Notes: a model not told the origin generated them from the sequence alone. DNA of 64,000 nucleotides from Pseudoscleropodium purum (GCA_963969395.1 OZ017803.1:16182001-16246000), one strand, 5' to 3'. Shown: positions 21,380 through 34,770, counted from the first letter of the stretch. Translations and numbers: made by a program.

Positions 21380-21535
21380 TTAATTTTTGATTTTTATCAA
21401 ATTAACAAAAAAAATGAGCATTAATACAAACTATCCAAATCAACACGTCCAAATCAACAAAAGAAAATTAACATTTTTTTATTGAATTTTTGTTGATTTG
21501 TTCATTATTTTTCTATTAAAGTATGGTGCCTTGAA
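21380..21535. mobile_element. Relic of a second CACTA-like end
   Basis: AAATCAACACGTCCAAATCAACAAAAG is followed by TTTTTGTTGATTTGTTCATTATTTTTCTATTAAAG. The last part mirrors the CACTA subterminal and terminal sequence at 19721, with the final CACTA bases decayed. Confidence 0.45.
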
Positions 21536-22054
21536 ACCAGTAGTGAAGTTATGCCACCACCCTTGAGCTACCAAGACTCACCAAGACTTTAAGAAAAAAA
21601 GAGGAAGGAGATGAACTCCTTGTAGTATGATTCTTGAGATCTAATCTCGTTCACTAAATTCGAGTTCGAACGCCAGGGAATGAACTATATAAGAGTAGCG
21701 TAGTGTATTCAAAGGTCACAATGTACTAGTTTATTAAATTAAAAGGTTTATTTACTCTTATTCCCACTAAAATCCAAGATACAACTCATATTGTCCGTTA
21801 ATAGATGCTATTAATAAATGTATGACATCGCAGTCCTATCTAGTGTGCTACTGGCTCATGACAATAGTTCTGAGACAATAGTTCAAGGTGGACTGACTTA
21901 TAATGAATGTATGTGCAATGCAGGACTTTTGGACTTTATAAGTAATAGTATTAGTATTTAGCAAACAAATTAAGGTTGAGGGTTTTAAAACAACTTACAA
22001 TAGTTAGCATCCACCCACAATCAAGGACAATATAGCCAAACACGTGCAAATTAG
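21536..22054. other. Intergenic, no gene seen
   Basis: Contains a minus-strand A-box-like TAGCTCAAGGGTGG (about 21558-21573) and a plus-strand TTCGAGTTCGAACGCC near 21658, isolated tRNA-like fragments without matching partners at the right spacing. Nothing else is recognised. Confidence 0.35.
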
Positions 22055-22275
22055 TATGTTCTACCTAAAACACATACAAACATTTATCAACCACAAGAAT
22101 ATTAATTCCACCAATTCCATCCAATTCCGTCCAATTCTAAATCCAAAATCTTAATTATAAAATTTATCTTAAAGGTTGTACGATTTATAGTCACTCATGA
22201 TTCTATGACCTATACCCAAACTAGAGGTACGACCCAAGGGTCATTTGAAAAAATTTGACCTTTTATTTTAGTTTG
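22055..22275 (+). repeat. Dispersed repeat, copy 1 of 2
   Basis: This shares ordered blocks with 29085-29255: TATCAACCACAA, TGTCCAATTCTAAATCCAAAA or close, and GGTNCGNCCCAAGGGTCATTTGAAAAA-like. Both copies are on the same strand. The repeat class is unknown; it may be part of an LTR. Confidence 0.55.
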
Positions 22276-23540
22276 TTTTTTAGTCAAATTTTTAGATTAA
22301 AACGTCCAAATTTTATACGTCCAAAATTTTATACCCCAAAAACCCTAAGGTCGTACGATATTCGATTGATACTCGTGCAACATCTTTAGACCCACACCCG
22401 AGGTCTCCCAAGACTCGGTCAATACCTGTGCCCGATACCCGAGTAACTTCTTTTCAACTCGACCAACTGTCTCACTGACCGACCAATTGTCCTGACCTGT
22501 CTTCAACAGCTTTGACGTCGAAGCTCCTCTCTTCTATGCTCATCGCTACGACTGCTTTCACGGGCCTCAAAATTTCCTTTTAATTTACCCCATTCTTATC
22601 AGATTACGTAATTTCTTGCACAATTCATGAGCGCAAGACTTCTGATTGTAACGAGATTTCAAATTGTTTTTTCCTCTTTAAGATTTTCCACACTGAAACC
22701 CAAATCCTTAATTTGGTTTATACTTTGATCAAGCTCCAATTTCTAATCACAATATTACAATTTCTACTTCACATTCAGCGAATTGTTCAAACAATTTACA
22801 AACACAATGCACGCACCACAAATCTTCAATGCCGACCTTTAAGCAATCCACTTCTCTAATCGGAGATTTCACCACATTCGCTTCAATTCTCCTTTTTCGC
22901 ATTGCTTAATTTTCCTCGTCGGAGATTGTTCCTTGGCCAGCACTTCTATCGGACTGGCCTTGACAACCACGTTGGCACCCAATCTTCCCGATTAGAACAC
23001 AAACTCACCATAATTCTCCTTAAAAATTGTCGCATCGCACTACAACTTTCTTCTCTACGAATTAGTCAGTCTGAGCGCAGTCTCGGCTGATCTCGTCCCA
23101 CGCCAATTCAATTCCGAATTCTCAATCTCCTCTCTCTCTCTCGCTCAATGGCTTGAAACAAACCTACAAAATTCTATCAATGCGCACAAGTTTGATTCCC
23201 AATCTAAATCACAAAACGAAAGCAATCATATACAATAGACAAACCAAACACACAACACCCATTTTGTACAATTTCAATTTTTTTATTGCAAAGACACAAT
23301 TTCATGCACAAAGATTATAGCACTCAATTTGCACTTGTTTCTGCACTGATAGAAGGGGAGGGGAAACAATGGAAGAAAAAAGTGAATTAAAGGTAGAAAG
23401 AGGGGGGTGATTAGAAGCGTACAAGCTAGCAACTGCAACGTTTTTGGCTTTTTGCATTGAAGCTCTCCAAATCTTCATTTTCTTTTTCTTTTTCTTTTTT
23501 TTCTTTTTTTTCTTTTTCTTTATCTTTTCTTTTTATTTTG
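22276..23540. other. Moderate-GC patch, not recognised
   Basis: From about 22340 to 23160 the DNA is less AT-rich than its surroundings and includes a TCTCTCTCTC run near 23130. Only short frames occur, for example 22902-23090, with no domain I know. It ends in a pyrimidine-rich TTTTCTTTTTC stretch (about 23478-23530). It could be an LTR or the promoter side of a lost gene. Confidence 0.35.
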
Positions 23541-26500
23541 TATTTCCAAATTAACTACTTCCTTCAATAGTTTTAAATCATTTTCACACTTCGAAGATAA
23601 AATAAGCCTATTTTAATACTAGATACTAGAAATAGAGTAGAATATATATATAAAGTTCTTAAAAAAACAAAAAAGTAATAATAAAAGTCAAAAAGCTAAA
23701 TTATACTCCTCTTATGATATTTTATGATATTTAATAGCCCTCCCTTATAGATTAAAGGAATTTTCAAATTTCCCTTTGATTTTGGAAAACCATCAATTTT
23801 CAACCAAAGTCACTAAGTTACTTCTCTATTTAAATTTCCAAACTTTCAAATGGCATAACTTTGCGGCTAAGGCTTTAACTTCACATGCGAGCTTATTTTA
23901 AATTTATTTTTAACAAGTAGATGCGAATAAACTGTTCACTTGTTTTATTTGAACAAATTCATACAAAGTTATAACCTTTTAATTATTTGGGTTTACTAAA
24001 GAAAGCATCACACCTTCACCACAACTTTTCTTTTAAATATAATTATTAGCACATAGTTTATAACGTTATAATACTTGTCATTTTAATTTCTTTGTATTCA
24101 TAATTTTTCAATCATATGCTATTTGTCATACTTTCTTAAAAATTCATTGAAAATCCTCATTACTAATTTTTAATAATCTTGGCGCCATCAAAACACTACC
24201 AAGATATTACCGAGACACCACCAACTTTAAATGGTCATAACTTTTAGCTAATTAGTTCAATTCATGCATTCTTTAAACGATTAAAAAACATTGTCACTCT
24301 CTTCAAATCTAAAGTGTTATTGTACCATATTTGTTCAAGAGTCTTTCATTTCTTCTTTTTTAAATTATCACAAAGCTTGGAAAGTCCCCCTCAAGGTTTT
24401 CTTTATTCACTAAGGCATTTGGGGCACCTTGAAAAATAGGAGTGTGACAATAAAAATAAAATTGTTTATTATATTGTACATTATTGATGTTTATTTTTAT
24501 AAAACAAACAAATTGTATGAAGACAATTGATATAGAAGACAGTTTGGTACTATATTTTATCAAAAGTCTTCATTCTTTAAGTGGTATTCTATTTTAAAGA
24601 TTCAAATATTTGGTGCACTTTATGATAAATTCATAATCAATTTAATTAGTAATTGCAATATAGAATATCAAGATCATATAGTCTAATAACATATATTCTT
24701 TTACATTTAAAGTAGTTTTCAATTTATGTTACCAAATTCATTATAATATACAATGATATTACTACTAATTTATAGCTTTACATGTTCTTTAAGTATGTAG
24801 AAACAAATTTTGTAATGAACATTTAAATTATAAATTTTGTTACTAAAAGAGCACATAATCTGTAAAGTTAGTTTACTTTTAAAGGCCAAAAAATACTTTA
24901 AAATACTAATTTTTAGAACAAATCTAAAACATTTATTTACATTTCATATTTTTTCAGTTTGAATATAGGATCCTTTAATTAAAAAATTTGATTACAAACT
25001 CTCACAATTTCAAAATAAAAAACATTATCAATTGCAAAATCTTCACACTTGAATTTTGAAGAAAAATATGTTTAAGTCTTTCTAAGTGGTTAGTTTCTAT
25101 TTTTTGAACATTTTATTCTAAAATGTGTAAACAATAGAATTTATGATTATTCAAAAAATATGGAAGATAGAATTGAGGTATATTCAAAAGAATTTATTTT
25201 TAAATCATAGTAGAGGTCTTTGAAGAAACAAACTTATTGTTTCATAAATTTAAAAGAAGGTTGTATATCATTTCTAAATTTTCTCTTAAAATGTTATTTC
25301 TTATCATTTTCTTTCTTACATTTTTTTGGTAATAATTTGATTATTATTGTAACTCACCCCTTTTTTGATAAACATCCATAGTAAAAACATATATTGAGTA
25401 TTTGAATTTCATTCAAATGAAAAATGATTTGTACAATATAAAGTCTTTAACATCAAATATAGATCCATTGGCACAATCAAAGTTTTGTACTAAAAAATGG
25501 CTATGATAATTTGTATTCTATATACCAAATTCTAAACCTTACATTTTATATAGTGGAAATTTGAGACTTCAATTGAAGAGTACAACATTTACAAGACCTC
25601 CTACATAATTTTGCTATATGTGATGTTTTAAAAAATGTCGCTCTTAATATATACATAAAATATAAGGTTCTCTTACAAAAGGGATACTTTAGAAAGGGAT
25701 TTTGGAAGTGTACAATTTTTTTTCTATAGTAGAATTCTTTGAAAAAAATTCTATATAAAATTTTTTTACACAAATTTGTACATTTTTCTTTCAAAATACA
25801 CAATTATATTACTTTTTCTTCTATTTTTTTGTTGCTTCTCTTATCAATTTTCCAATTACAATTCCATATCATTTCTTTATGTTCACTTTGGTTGAATTAT
25901 AAACCAAATTTCTAACAAAAAGTTCAAGTATTTTTTCCTACAATGTTTTCTATCAAATTTCTCTATTTGACTTATACAAAGTTCCAAAATTAATTTTCCT
26001 ATCTTACCTTTTTATGTAACAACCACTTTTCCTATAATATGTTAAAAACATGCAATTGTTGGAGGGGCTTTTCAATACAATGCCTACAAAGGACACTGAA
26101 AATATTCCTTGTAGTGCCATTAGTCTTGTTCTTGTGACATACTACATTCAACACACAAATCTTTTTACTTACCGTTTCTTTTCAAGAGCAAGATAATAAT
26201 GTAACATGCCCCTATCCTTCAAACAGGTAGTGAGAAAATAAATGTCACATCAACTTTATTTGAAGACAAGTTCTTTCACTTCTTATTTTCAATAGTAATA
26301 TAAAAAATGGCTTGTCATTTCTACATTGACATTTTTGAAGGATTTTAGTCAAAATTAGTTACAATGTGACCTCAAAATAGACCTTGGAAACCATCTTCCA
26401 CTACAGTTAATTTTGATATTCTTTCATTGCCTAAAATAAGACTTTTAAGCATTCACAAAAATACTTTCTAAAAATGAAAAATTATACCTTAAACTGTGAT

Positions 26501-27691
26501 GCAATTTTTGAATGAATAATCATAGGATCTTGGATTTGGATTTATTAAAAAATTTGATTAAAAAATTTGATTCAACAAATTAAAATAAAAAAAAATCTAA
26601 TGTTTGAAAAATTGAGAACTATTTTTGCAACATGTTTTTTGTTTGGGCACTTTGTACTCATTGATTCATAAAATCAAAAAAATTATAATATTAAAAAACC
26701 ATGGTATTAGAAACCACCTTTCTTTACAATAATCCCTTTGGATATCAAAAGTATTTTCATATACAAAATCATGTATACTTTTATAGGAAATAAAGGTCAT
26801 TACAAAAAAATTTAATATTATTTTAATTTACATTATACAAAGTGATCAAATTTTTTTCCACAACAACTTTGGAATCATGACTCACATGAATTTGAAATAT
26901 TTACCAAATGTGATTATCTTAAGTGTAATCATATCTCATATTTTTTAGAAATTTTTAGAAATTATTTTTTACTTAAATTGAAATTTTATCAAGTTTGTCA
27001 CATTTTGAATTTGAAATTTTGAAGAGGACTTAGTACTAAGAAGTATCCAAAATTTATGATTCAAAGTTAAAATTTCTATAGTTTGTTTTCAACGTAGAAA
27101 GGCATGTTCCTACCAAGAGCATCTAAAAATGTATTATTTTATATTCTTCATGTTCATGAATATCGAACTCTATTGTGCATACTCTTATGAGCATTGGAGA
27201 TGGTTTTAAACCCAATCTTTTCATGAAATCTTTTCACCATGAAGTCTTTCCAAATAGGAATTTTTTAATTATTTTTTACTATTTTTTATTTTTTATTTAT
27301 CACAAATGAAAATGCTAAAGTATCTATTTTCTTGTGATTTTACTATTAGGAGCACAATAAGGCTTCAAAAAGACCACTATCCCTTCAAAAAATAACCCAC
27401 ACAAGGTTGTAGGTGAGTAGCTAATCTAAAAATTTAACAAATGACTACAATCATTTATTCATTTTAAATGTACATCATTCAACTAGAATATAATTTCCCA
27501 ACCAACATGTCCTTTCATTATTTGATGCACATTTCCTTTATCTTTCTTGCTTGTTGAATTGTTCAATCAACTCTTCTTTCATCTTCAACATAGGCTTGGA
27601 CACTATTCTTTGGTGTCATTATTTTACCAAGAGACTACACTTGTGTAAATATTTGCATTATTACCCAATGTGCTTCAAATTTTAAAGGGCC
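23541..27691. other. AT-rich gene-free DNA
   Basis: About 4 kb of very AT-rich sequence. I found no coding frame with recognisable motifs, no tRNA and no clear terminal repeats. All frames over 60 codons here are lysine/phenylalanine-rich chance runs. Confidence 0.5.
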
Positions 27692-28428
27692 TTAACCCTG
27701 AAACGCCCAGGGAACCATTTCGTGACTTCTGGATAATTCCAAGTAGTCATAAGAAAACCTCAACAATAGATTTTTCATCTATTCTTTTTTTGAATGACCT
27801 TGTATGTTGAGTTACAAAGAGTGTCCAATGGAGTTTTGGGTCTATTTGATGTTTATTTCCATAAAATTGAGAAGTAATGGAAAAAAACAGATGGCAAAAT
27901 TTGCCATTTGAATGTATTTTGGGAAATTGAGTAAAACTGAAATTTCTCCTTAAAAATGTCTTTTTTTGAGTTCAAGTCCAACTAATGAAATGAAGGTCTT
28001 CTACTCTAGTTTCTACTCCAATTCGAATTTTAGAAAAATTTATAAAATTGAATATTTTATTGTAATTTGAACTTCAACTGTATTTTTAATGAGAATTAAA
28101 TGAGAATTATATAGTGACATGGAAACTGAATTTACACCACAATGTTTTTCACTATAATGTACACACATGGTGAAATTTTCAGATTTTATGAGATAATTTT
28201 TTATTTGATATGATTTTTTCTTCACTTTTTCTTCAAAAATTTGCATAAAAAGAAAAATTCTCAAAAAAATTTTAAATTTTTATGAAGTATAGAAAACATG
28301 TAGCTTCAGCTCTAAAAAAAATTAAAATAAATTTTTTTATACACATCTACATACAAAGTGGCAACAAACTAAGTGAAGACAATGTTGTGTGAAACCAATG
28401 GCCATAGGTCCAGATGTTTCAAGGTTAA
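27692..28428. mobile_element. Terminal-inverted-repeat element, TTAACCCTGAAAC ends
   Basis: The left end reads TTAACCCTGAAACGCCCAGG. The reverse complement of the right end reads TTAACCTTGAAACATCTGG. The interior is AT-rich with no gene. The ends resemble, but are not identical to, the TTAACCCCTAAAGT family elsewhere in the window. Confidence 0.5.
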
Positions 28429-29084
28429 TGTGAGGCACTTTTTCACTAACTTTTATTTTTTGTCAAATACCAATAGTATAGGAGTTCATCCGTGGATAAG
28501 CCAACGTAGTCTATCGTTAGTGCATCTAATGTCACTTTTAAAATAGATTTAAATTATTTATAAACTAACTTTATAAATCATACCTAGAAACTTTATTCTT
28601 ATACTTTTTTTTTCTTTTTTAATTTTTTTATTCCCAGGTTCTCTTAATTTGGTGGACAGTCCATTACCACTAATGCAGACACAATGCTCTAAGAGTCCCG
28701 GTCTTATATAGTATTTTAGAGTGGGCAACACATCTTTGACAACACGTCAGGCTAGGCAACACGTCTTATACATGGATGCAGCCTATGACCCAATCATATA
28801 TATACAAGATAATACTTTTAAAATATACAAATAATTCTTTAATTAACATTTTTTTATGTGTTGAGCAATAGGGCCAGCAATTGCTCATTCTGAACTTTTC
28901 GAATCTATGTGCAAAATGACTACACGTGGTAGTCTCAATGGGCAATACGTCTAATATACAAGGTATGAAATGTTTAGGACAAAATACCAAATTCTTGGTC
29001 TTTGAACTTTCTCCTTTCTTTTAAGATTGGGCAACAAGTTTCAGGGCAATAGGTCCAAAACCACAGGGTGAGTCGTCTCTTTAC
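28429..29084. other. Degraded repeat DNA
   Basis: Contains several copies of GGGCAACACGTC-like words between 28720 and 29060 and no gene. Confidence 0.4.
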
Positions 29085-29255
29085 ATAGACAAACATATAT
29101 CAACCACAAAGAACATATAATCTCACAATTATGTCCAATTCTAAATCCAAAAATATGAATTACAAGTTTTATTTTAGAAGTTGTAGGACAGATATTCCAA
29201 ATGAGGTGTACGGCCCAAGGGCCATTTGAAAAATTTGGATATTTATTTTGCTTTC
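29085..29255 (+). repeat. Dispersed repeat, copy 2 of 2
   Basis: Partner of 22055-22275, with the blocks TATCAACCACAAAGAA, TGTCCAATTCTAAATCCAAAA and GGCCCAAGGGCCATTTGAAAAA in the same order. Confidence 0.55.
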
Positions 29256-29912
29256 GATCAATTCATCAAAATTTTGAGGTCAAAATTTCAATTTTCTTAA
29301 AGTTTTCTAGTTAGAATTTATTTAGCTCACAATTAATTTTAGGACAAATTCAAAAATCAAGTAGAAAAAAATACAAAAAAAAACTGTTGAACCTAATTTG
29401 TGAATATGAAATTTTCAAGAATGAATATTCAATAAATATTCATGTTCAAATTTTTATAACATACTAATTGATTTCTAATCTATAAAGTTTTTTATATCTT
29501 CATTTATAACTTATTCAACCCAACATGTATTTTGTATTAATTTATCTTCTTACTTAATTACAATGCATAGATCATATCTACATTTTTTAGGTTAAAAGTT
29601 ACATGGAAGAAACCCTAATATGACATTTTACCTCTATTTTTGCATGTGTATATACACAAATAATCAACTTCAACAATTTTTGGTGAAAATTAGTAAGAAA
29701 TCATCCCAAAAATAATAATTTATAAACTCATACATGAATTTCACATTTTTCTTATTCATAAGAAGGCACTCCAATGTTGGATCAAACAAGGTGAAAATGA
29801 CAACAACCAATTCAAGAAAGTGCTATTATCCAAATGCAAATATCGATTATTTATTAATTCTTTGAAGACAAAGAATTGTAAGAAAACAATATAGACATTA
29901 ATATGCAATAAA

Positions 29913-30335
29913 ATGGCTCAAAATTCAAAGATTAATGTTTTGGAACCCACTGTCATGGCTTTATTTGAACCTAAAGCAAGTGATATAACAAGAGAAGAAG
30001 CCGTTGAAAGTAGGATAAAGCATTATTATTCACTACAAGATCTTGTAAAATTATTTAATGAAAAAGGTTTTGATTCAAATGAATTCATATTAGATGAAGA
30101 AAAAGGATGCTTACCTTTACATTTATTTGACAATGAAGACTTTGAAACTCAAACTCCATCTCAATGGGTTGATAAAACTATTACTATTCAAAGAATTCAT
30201 GTGTGTTTTTCAGCCGAAAATCCATTTTGTTTTGTAGATCGAATTATTTATGCTACAATAGTTCGTCGCCACCAGAATGCTTCGACACAATTTTTAATTT
30301 TAAAAATGAACAGATTGCAAATTCAGAAAGGCTAG
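29913..30335 (+). pseudogene. Axonemal dynein heavy chain-like N-terminal fragment
   Basis: A 140-codon frame begins MAQNSKINVLEPTVMALFEP. Residues about 30-85 (SLQDLVKLFNEKGFDSNEFI, then LPLHLFDNEDFETQTPSQWV) resemble a stretch near the N-terminus of inner-arm axonemal dynein heavy chains, where a line of the form LPLExFDNxEFExRTPxEW is common. Residues about 92-115 (RIHVCFSAENPFCFVDRI) resemble the following block, RIxVxFxAEDPFxFxxR. Between them the family normally has extra residues that are missing here, so the fragment is internally deleted, and it stops far short of the motor domain. Codons end mostly in A or T, unlike the two GC-richer genes in the window. Axonemal dynein drives flagella; in plants it is kept only where sperm swim. 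The match is from memory of the family, so moderate confidence. Confidence 0.45.
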
Positions 30336-31024
30336 AATACGCAATTGCAATAATTATCAAAACACACATTCACAGTTTACAAAATCAAACACTCGAACAT
30401 ACAAACAGAGCGCAACTGAATAAAACGGATTTGCACTAAAGAATTTTTTTTTTTTATAAATTATAAAACGCAAAAAAGTATACACATGTGCTTTCTAAAT
30501 GCACAGTGAGAGAGAGAGAAAAGAAAATTTGTTTTTCTTGTATCTTTTGAAACGTCAGAAAGAAAGTTCACGCCTCTTCTAATTTTTTTTATTTTTTTTC
30601 ATCCAATTCCATGCCTCATTCATCCATTTTGCAATTTTTCATCCATATCAAGTTCCATTCATCCCTTCTAGTACCTTTTGGAATCTTTCATCCATCTATG
30701 TAGTTTTTCATCCATTTCATACTTCATCCATTCAAACTACCCTATTCACACTGCATAAAGTTAAAAAATTGCTTTTTCGATTATTTTTAGCTACTTTCTG
30801 TTTTTTAGTGTTTTCAGTCTACTTTTAAGCTATTTTTTCTACTTTTTAGACTACTTTCTACATACTTTTTCAATAAAAACTAAAAAATAACCTAAAAACT
30901 AAAAATTTTATTCTACAATTAATTACATTGTAATGGTAAAGAATGTTTTGCAATTATTTAGATTCAACCTAATTTGATGACAATTATACTGTTAAGTTTA
31001 TTAACATATTTTTCTCAATATCAC
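30336..31024. other. Spacer without a gene
   Basis: AT-rich, with a run of CATCCAT-type words (about 30600-30735). Nothing coding is recognised. Confidence 0.4.
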
Positions 31025-31253
31025 TACTACTACAATATGGGATGTTTTAATTAATATTTTTAGTATATTTTTAGTAGTAAGATTTTAAAGTAATGATTTT
31101 CTAGGAGATTTTTAGTTAAAATTTACAAAAATGTATTTGTTTCTAGTAAAATTTTACTTAAAAATCTTTTAAAAGATCATTATTTAAAATCTTACTACGA
31201 GGGCTATACTAAGAATATTAATTAAAAACACCCTATATTGTGCTAGTGTATGC
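31025..31253. mobile_element. MITE-like palindromic element
   Basis: The left end CTACTACAATATGGGATGTTTT pairs with the reverse complement of the right end, CTAGCACAATATAGGGTGTTTT. The pairing continues through TTAATTAATATTNTTAGTATA and AGTAAGATTTTAAA blocks, so most of the 229 bases fold back on themselves. A degraded relative of the right half lies at about 1425-1500. Confidence 0.65.
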
Positions 31254-33200
31254 ACAATATTTTATAGTCTATTTGACACTCACCCTCAAATGGTGGGCGA
31301 ATTTTAATCCTTCTATAGTTTTCTCCTCTATCAATTTATGCCAGACGCATCCATCATCTTAAAAACCCAAGCCCTTATTTCCATCTAAAGTTTGACAATT
31401 TTTTCTTTGTGCCATTTTTATTCTTTTTTTCCATTTGATTTAAAAAAATCATTGAATATTTGGTATCACATTATTTATGTAAAACAAAAATTCTATTAGT
31501 TTATCTAAGCATATCTTGATTTTTTTTAAATCAATTTTGATGAAAATCCCATTTAAAATATGGAAATGTGAATAGGCCTTCTATCAAATGCTAAAACGCA
31601 ATACATAATGGAAGTGGCCTTTGTACAAGGTTGTTTTGGAGCTAATGCTAGTACACAAACACTATGCAATGTAGTCTTGAATGTAGTTGGCATTTTGCTC
31701 TAGCTAAGTCCATTTCACATTTCCATACTCGAATGAAAATGTTCATCAACATTGATTATCTTCTTCACAATAATGTCCAAAAGTTTCTAGAACAATCTAG
31801 TAGAATTTATTTGTAAGCATATTTTTATTTCTAAGGGTAATATATATATTTATATACACACACAAAAGGAAAAGAAAGAGAAGACAAGACAAAAGGAAGA
31901 GGTTCAACACACACAAAATACACACTCTCAATTCTAAACATGACACAACATATAAATACAAAAGAGAGAAGAGAGAAGAGAGAAGTTCAAAACCTAATCT
32001 CTTACACTACAGGAAACGACATTAATTTACTGTAAATCTCACTATTTTACTATTTTTTCACTATTTTAGAGTGGCTTTAACAACATTAGTGTCCTGAGAG
32101 ATATTCTAACTCTACTAATTACTAAAGTATTTTCTCGTATTTGTATTTTTGATCTCCCATTCATTTCTAATGCACTTTTCTATACATAGTATTTAATTTA
32201 CAATTTCTCTACATTTAGCCATTTACCTAATTTAATTAAATTATGAAATCTTACATAATGTCTTTTTTTATTTAAAAATCCTATTTTTCCTTAGGATTTC
32301 TTTGTTATTTTCACATAATTGCATATTCTAAAATTTGCACTATTATCATAAAATTTTCATTCTCATCTATTAGAAAATTTATAATTTTATGGTTATAGAT
32401 TGAATTTGCCCAACCAATAATTTCTAAGTCATAATTTCATATAAATTGTCTAAATTTCCTTAATTCTAAGTTGTGAGCCATTGTTGTAGCTTATAAAAAA
32501 ACCCTAAACTCTAAAAACCTTGTGACTCAAGTAAACCTATAGTCCATTAAACACTTGAATGACATCTATTTTCTAAAGTTGATGGTGGAGAATTAGAGAT
32601 GTCCACACATTTAGTCCACATGGCAGATGATAAGCCATGTAAGATGGTGTCCAATGATTTTTCTAATTCTTTTATATAGAAAATTCTTCTATACTTTTCC
32701 TTATCGGGATACCTTTTTCTTACAAGTGTATACATTGGCTATATTTTTTTATATATATTTTTACAATATTTCTTTAATTTTAAAAAAAAAATTGCCCCCT
32801 CAAGAGCTAAAAACCTTCCAAAGTAGAACAAAATTGATACATCATTTTTCCAATCACCCATAATTGACATCTTATAATAAGATCCAATTACAAAAATGTA
32901 GGGGCCCAAAATCAAATAGACCATCAAATAATTATTTATGAAGTGGTCTTTAACCTCATTGTGAAGAGATCTTGAAACCAATTCATTATATAAAGCTAAA
33001 TTCAAGAAAAAAAATAGTAGGTAATAATTGATACCTTTCTTTTGTTAATATACTTTAATAAAATTATATTTTAGACAATTTGGTGAATAAACATGATTCA
33101 AGATGTGATGTATTCTTCCTTGCAAATGACTAGAGGGATAAGAAAGGAATTGTCTTCAAAGAATATTTGTACCCTAATAAAGACAAAGTAGGTGTTGTAC
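31254..33200. other. AT-rich intergenic DNA
   Basis: No gene is recognised. It contains an AC/AG-rich simple patch with GAGAAGAGAGAAGAGAGAAG at about 31966-31990 and an isolated CACTACAGGAAAC at 32005 that might be a lone CACTA end. Confidence 0.4.
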
Positions 33201-33652
33201 CATAGTTGTCATACTGGACAAGTTACTATTCATTTCATGTCCTATAGGACGAGTTATTATTTATCAACTGTACCTCTTAGGTACATTTGATGAATAATAA
33301 CTCATCCTACATGACATGTCTACATTTCATGTCATGTAGGACGAGTTATTATTCATCAAATGTACCTAACTCGTCCTACATGACATGTCTACATTTCATG
33401 TCATGTAGGACGAGTTATTATTCATCAAATGTACCTAACTCGTCCTACATGACATGTCTACATTTCATGTCATGTAGGACGAGTTGTTATTCATCAAATG
33501 TACCTAACTCGTCCTACATGACATGTCTACATTTCATGTCATGTAGGACGAGTTATTATTCATCAAATGTACCTAAGAGGTACAGTTGATAAATAATAAC
33601 TCGTCCTATAGGACATAAAATGAATAGTAACTTGTCCAGTATGACAACCATG
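33201..33652. mobile_element. Fold-back element with four 69-bp internal repeats
   Basis: The left end CATAGTTGTCATACTGGACA is the inverse of the right end (reverse complement CATGGTTGTCATACTGGACA). TGTTGTAC flanks both sides (33193-33200 and 33653-33660), an 8-bp target duplication, or 9 bp if one more base is counted. Inside are near-perfect 69-bp units, each holding its own inverted repeat TCGTCCTACATGACATG / CATGTCATGTAGGACGA. Because 69 is divisible by three, a spurious repeating protein frame appears. The near-identical arms suggest recent activity or recent expansion. Confidence 0.8.
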
Positions 33653-33660
33653 TGTTGTAC

Positions 33661-34770
33661 CACATGTGTTGGAAAGTTGATGAAAATTTGGACCATGTGA
33701 ATTTACAAAAAATGTAAAGATGCAAGTTATAAGTCAACAACAATAGCTCCGCAAAGTTGATAATCAAGAATTGATGATAGCCTAACTTTTTAAAGTCCTT
33801 AGAGAACCATTTATATATTGTGCTAAATATTGGTCCAAAAATATATGGAATACATTGAAATACAATTATATATTCCAATTTTTTATATTCTATAGTAAGA
33901 AAGTTACTTTAAAATATGGAAGTTAAAACACGACAATAGCAAAGTACATAATACAAATATGTAGGTGAAAGTACATGATCCAAATAGGCATTTTGACATT
34001 TATGAGTTAAAAATATTGACTCCATCAACAATTTGTATGATACTTAGGATGGTAACCACAAGTTAAAAAAATTGCTTGGGAAAGTTTTCCTTGCAAGAAG
34101 TTAAATCCTCTATTCCAAGTGGGCCAAATAGGATAATTTTTAGATTTTTTGGGGTAAAAGTAAAAAAAAGTCCCCTATTTTGAGGAGTATCTAGGGTATA
34201 TTCTAGATCTCTCCTAGCTAATTTGAGGTTTGCGATTTGTAAATATGAATTTAAAATTTGCATAAAAAATTTAGAGAATAAATCCAAGCTGTTGGGCCCA
34301 CTTTGAATGGAAGATTTAACATCTGGCATTTTCCTTGGAATAGCTATAAATAAATTCCCTCTGTTTTGTTGTTGTTGATTTCCTTTGCATTTCACAAACT
34401 ACCCTGAATAATTCAGAACCTCTGAATCCAAATCTGAATTCAAATTTTTCCAAGTTTTATCGTCGGTGATTAGCAATAAGTTACACGAGTGAGAAAAAAA
34501 AGCGGCAACGGGGAAGGGCAGCAGTACGGTAGTAACTAGTAAGAACAGCGTAAGAACATACGATGTAACCGTACCATTTGAAATTTTCAGCTGACGGACC
34601 ATCGGTACAAGTTGCTTCCGCAGCACATTCACAGCAGTAGTCACCGTAAGAAAAGCCCCGCAATCACTCCGTCCTCCTCGCAGTCTCGCACGGAATCCGA
34701 CGGGCAATCCCAGAGGCACAGATATCCGTAAGAAAACATAGAATATCGTGAGGTAGGCTGCGCACTGCAA
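33661..34770. other. Intergenic, upstream side of the glycosyltransferase locus
   Basis: AT-rich to about 34480, then GC content rises. A minus-strand frame of about 265 codons with one stop covers roughly 34863-34063 and shows two hydrophobic stretches, but I do not recognise it. Confidence 0.3.

Noticed and set aside
22902..23090. 62-codon frame in a moderate-GC patch
   Set aside because: No domain, no conserved start context, no neighbouring exon-like sequence.
32005..32017. CACTACAGGAAAC as a CACTA transposon start
   Set aside because: No matching inverted end or 3-bp duplication found downstream.
33287..33589. Frame with a 23-residue repeating peptide
   Set aside because: The 69-bp DNA unit is divisible by three, so the repeat in protein is a by-product of the fold-back element.
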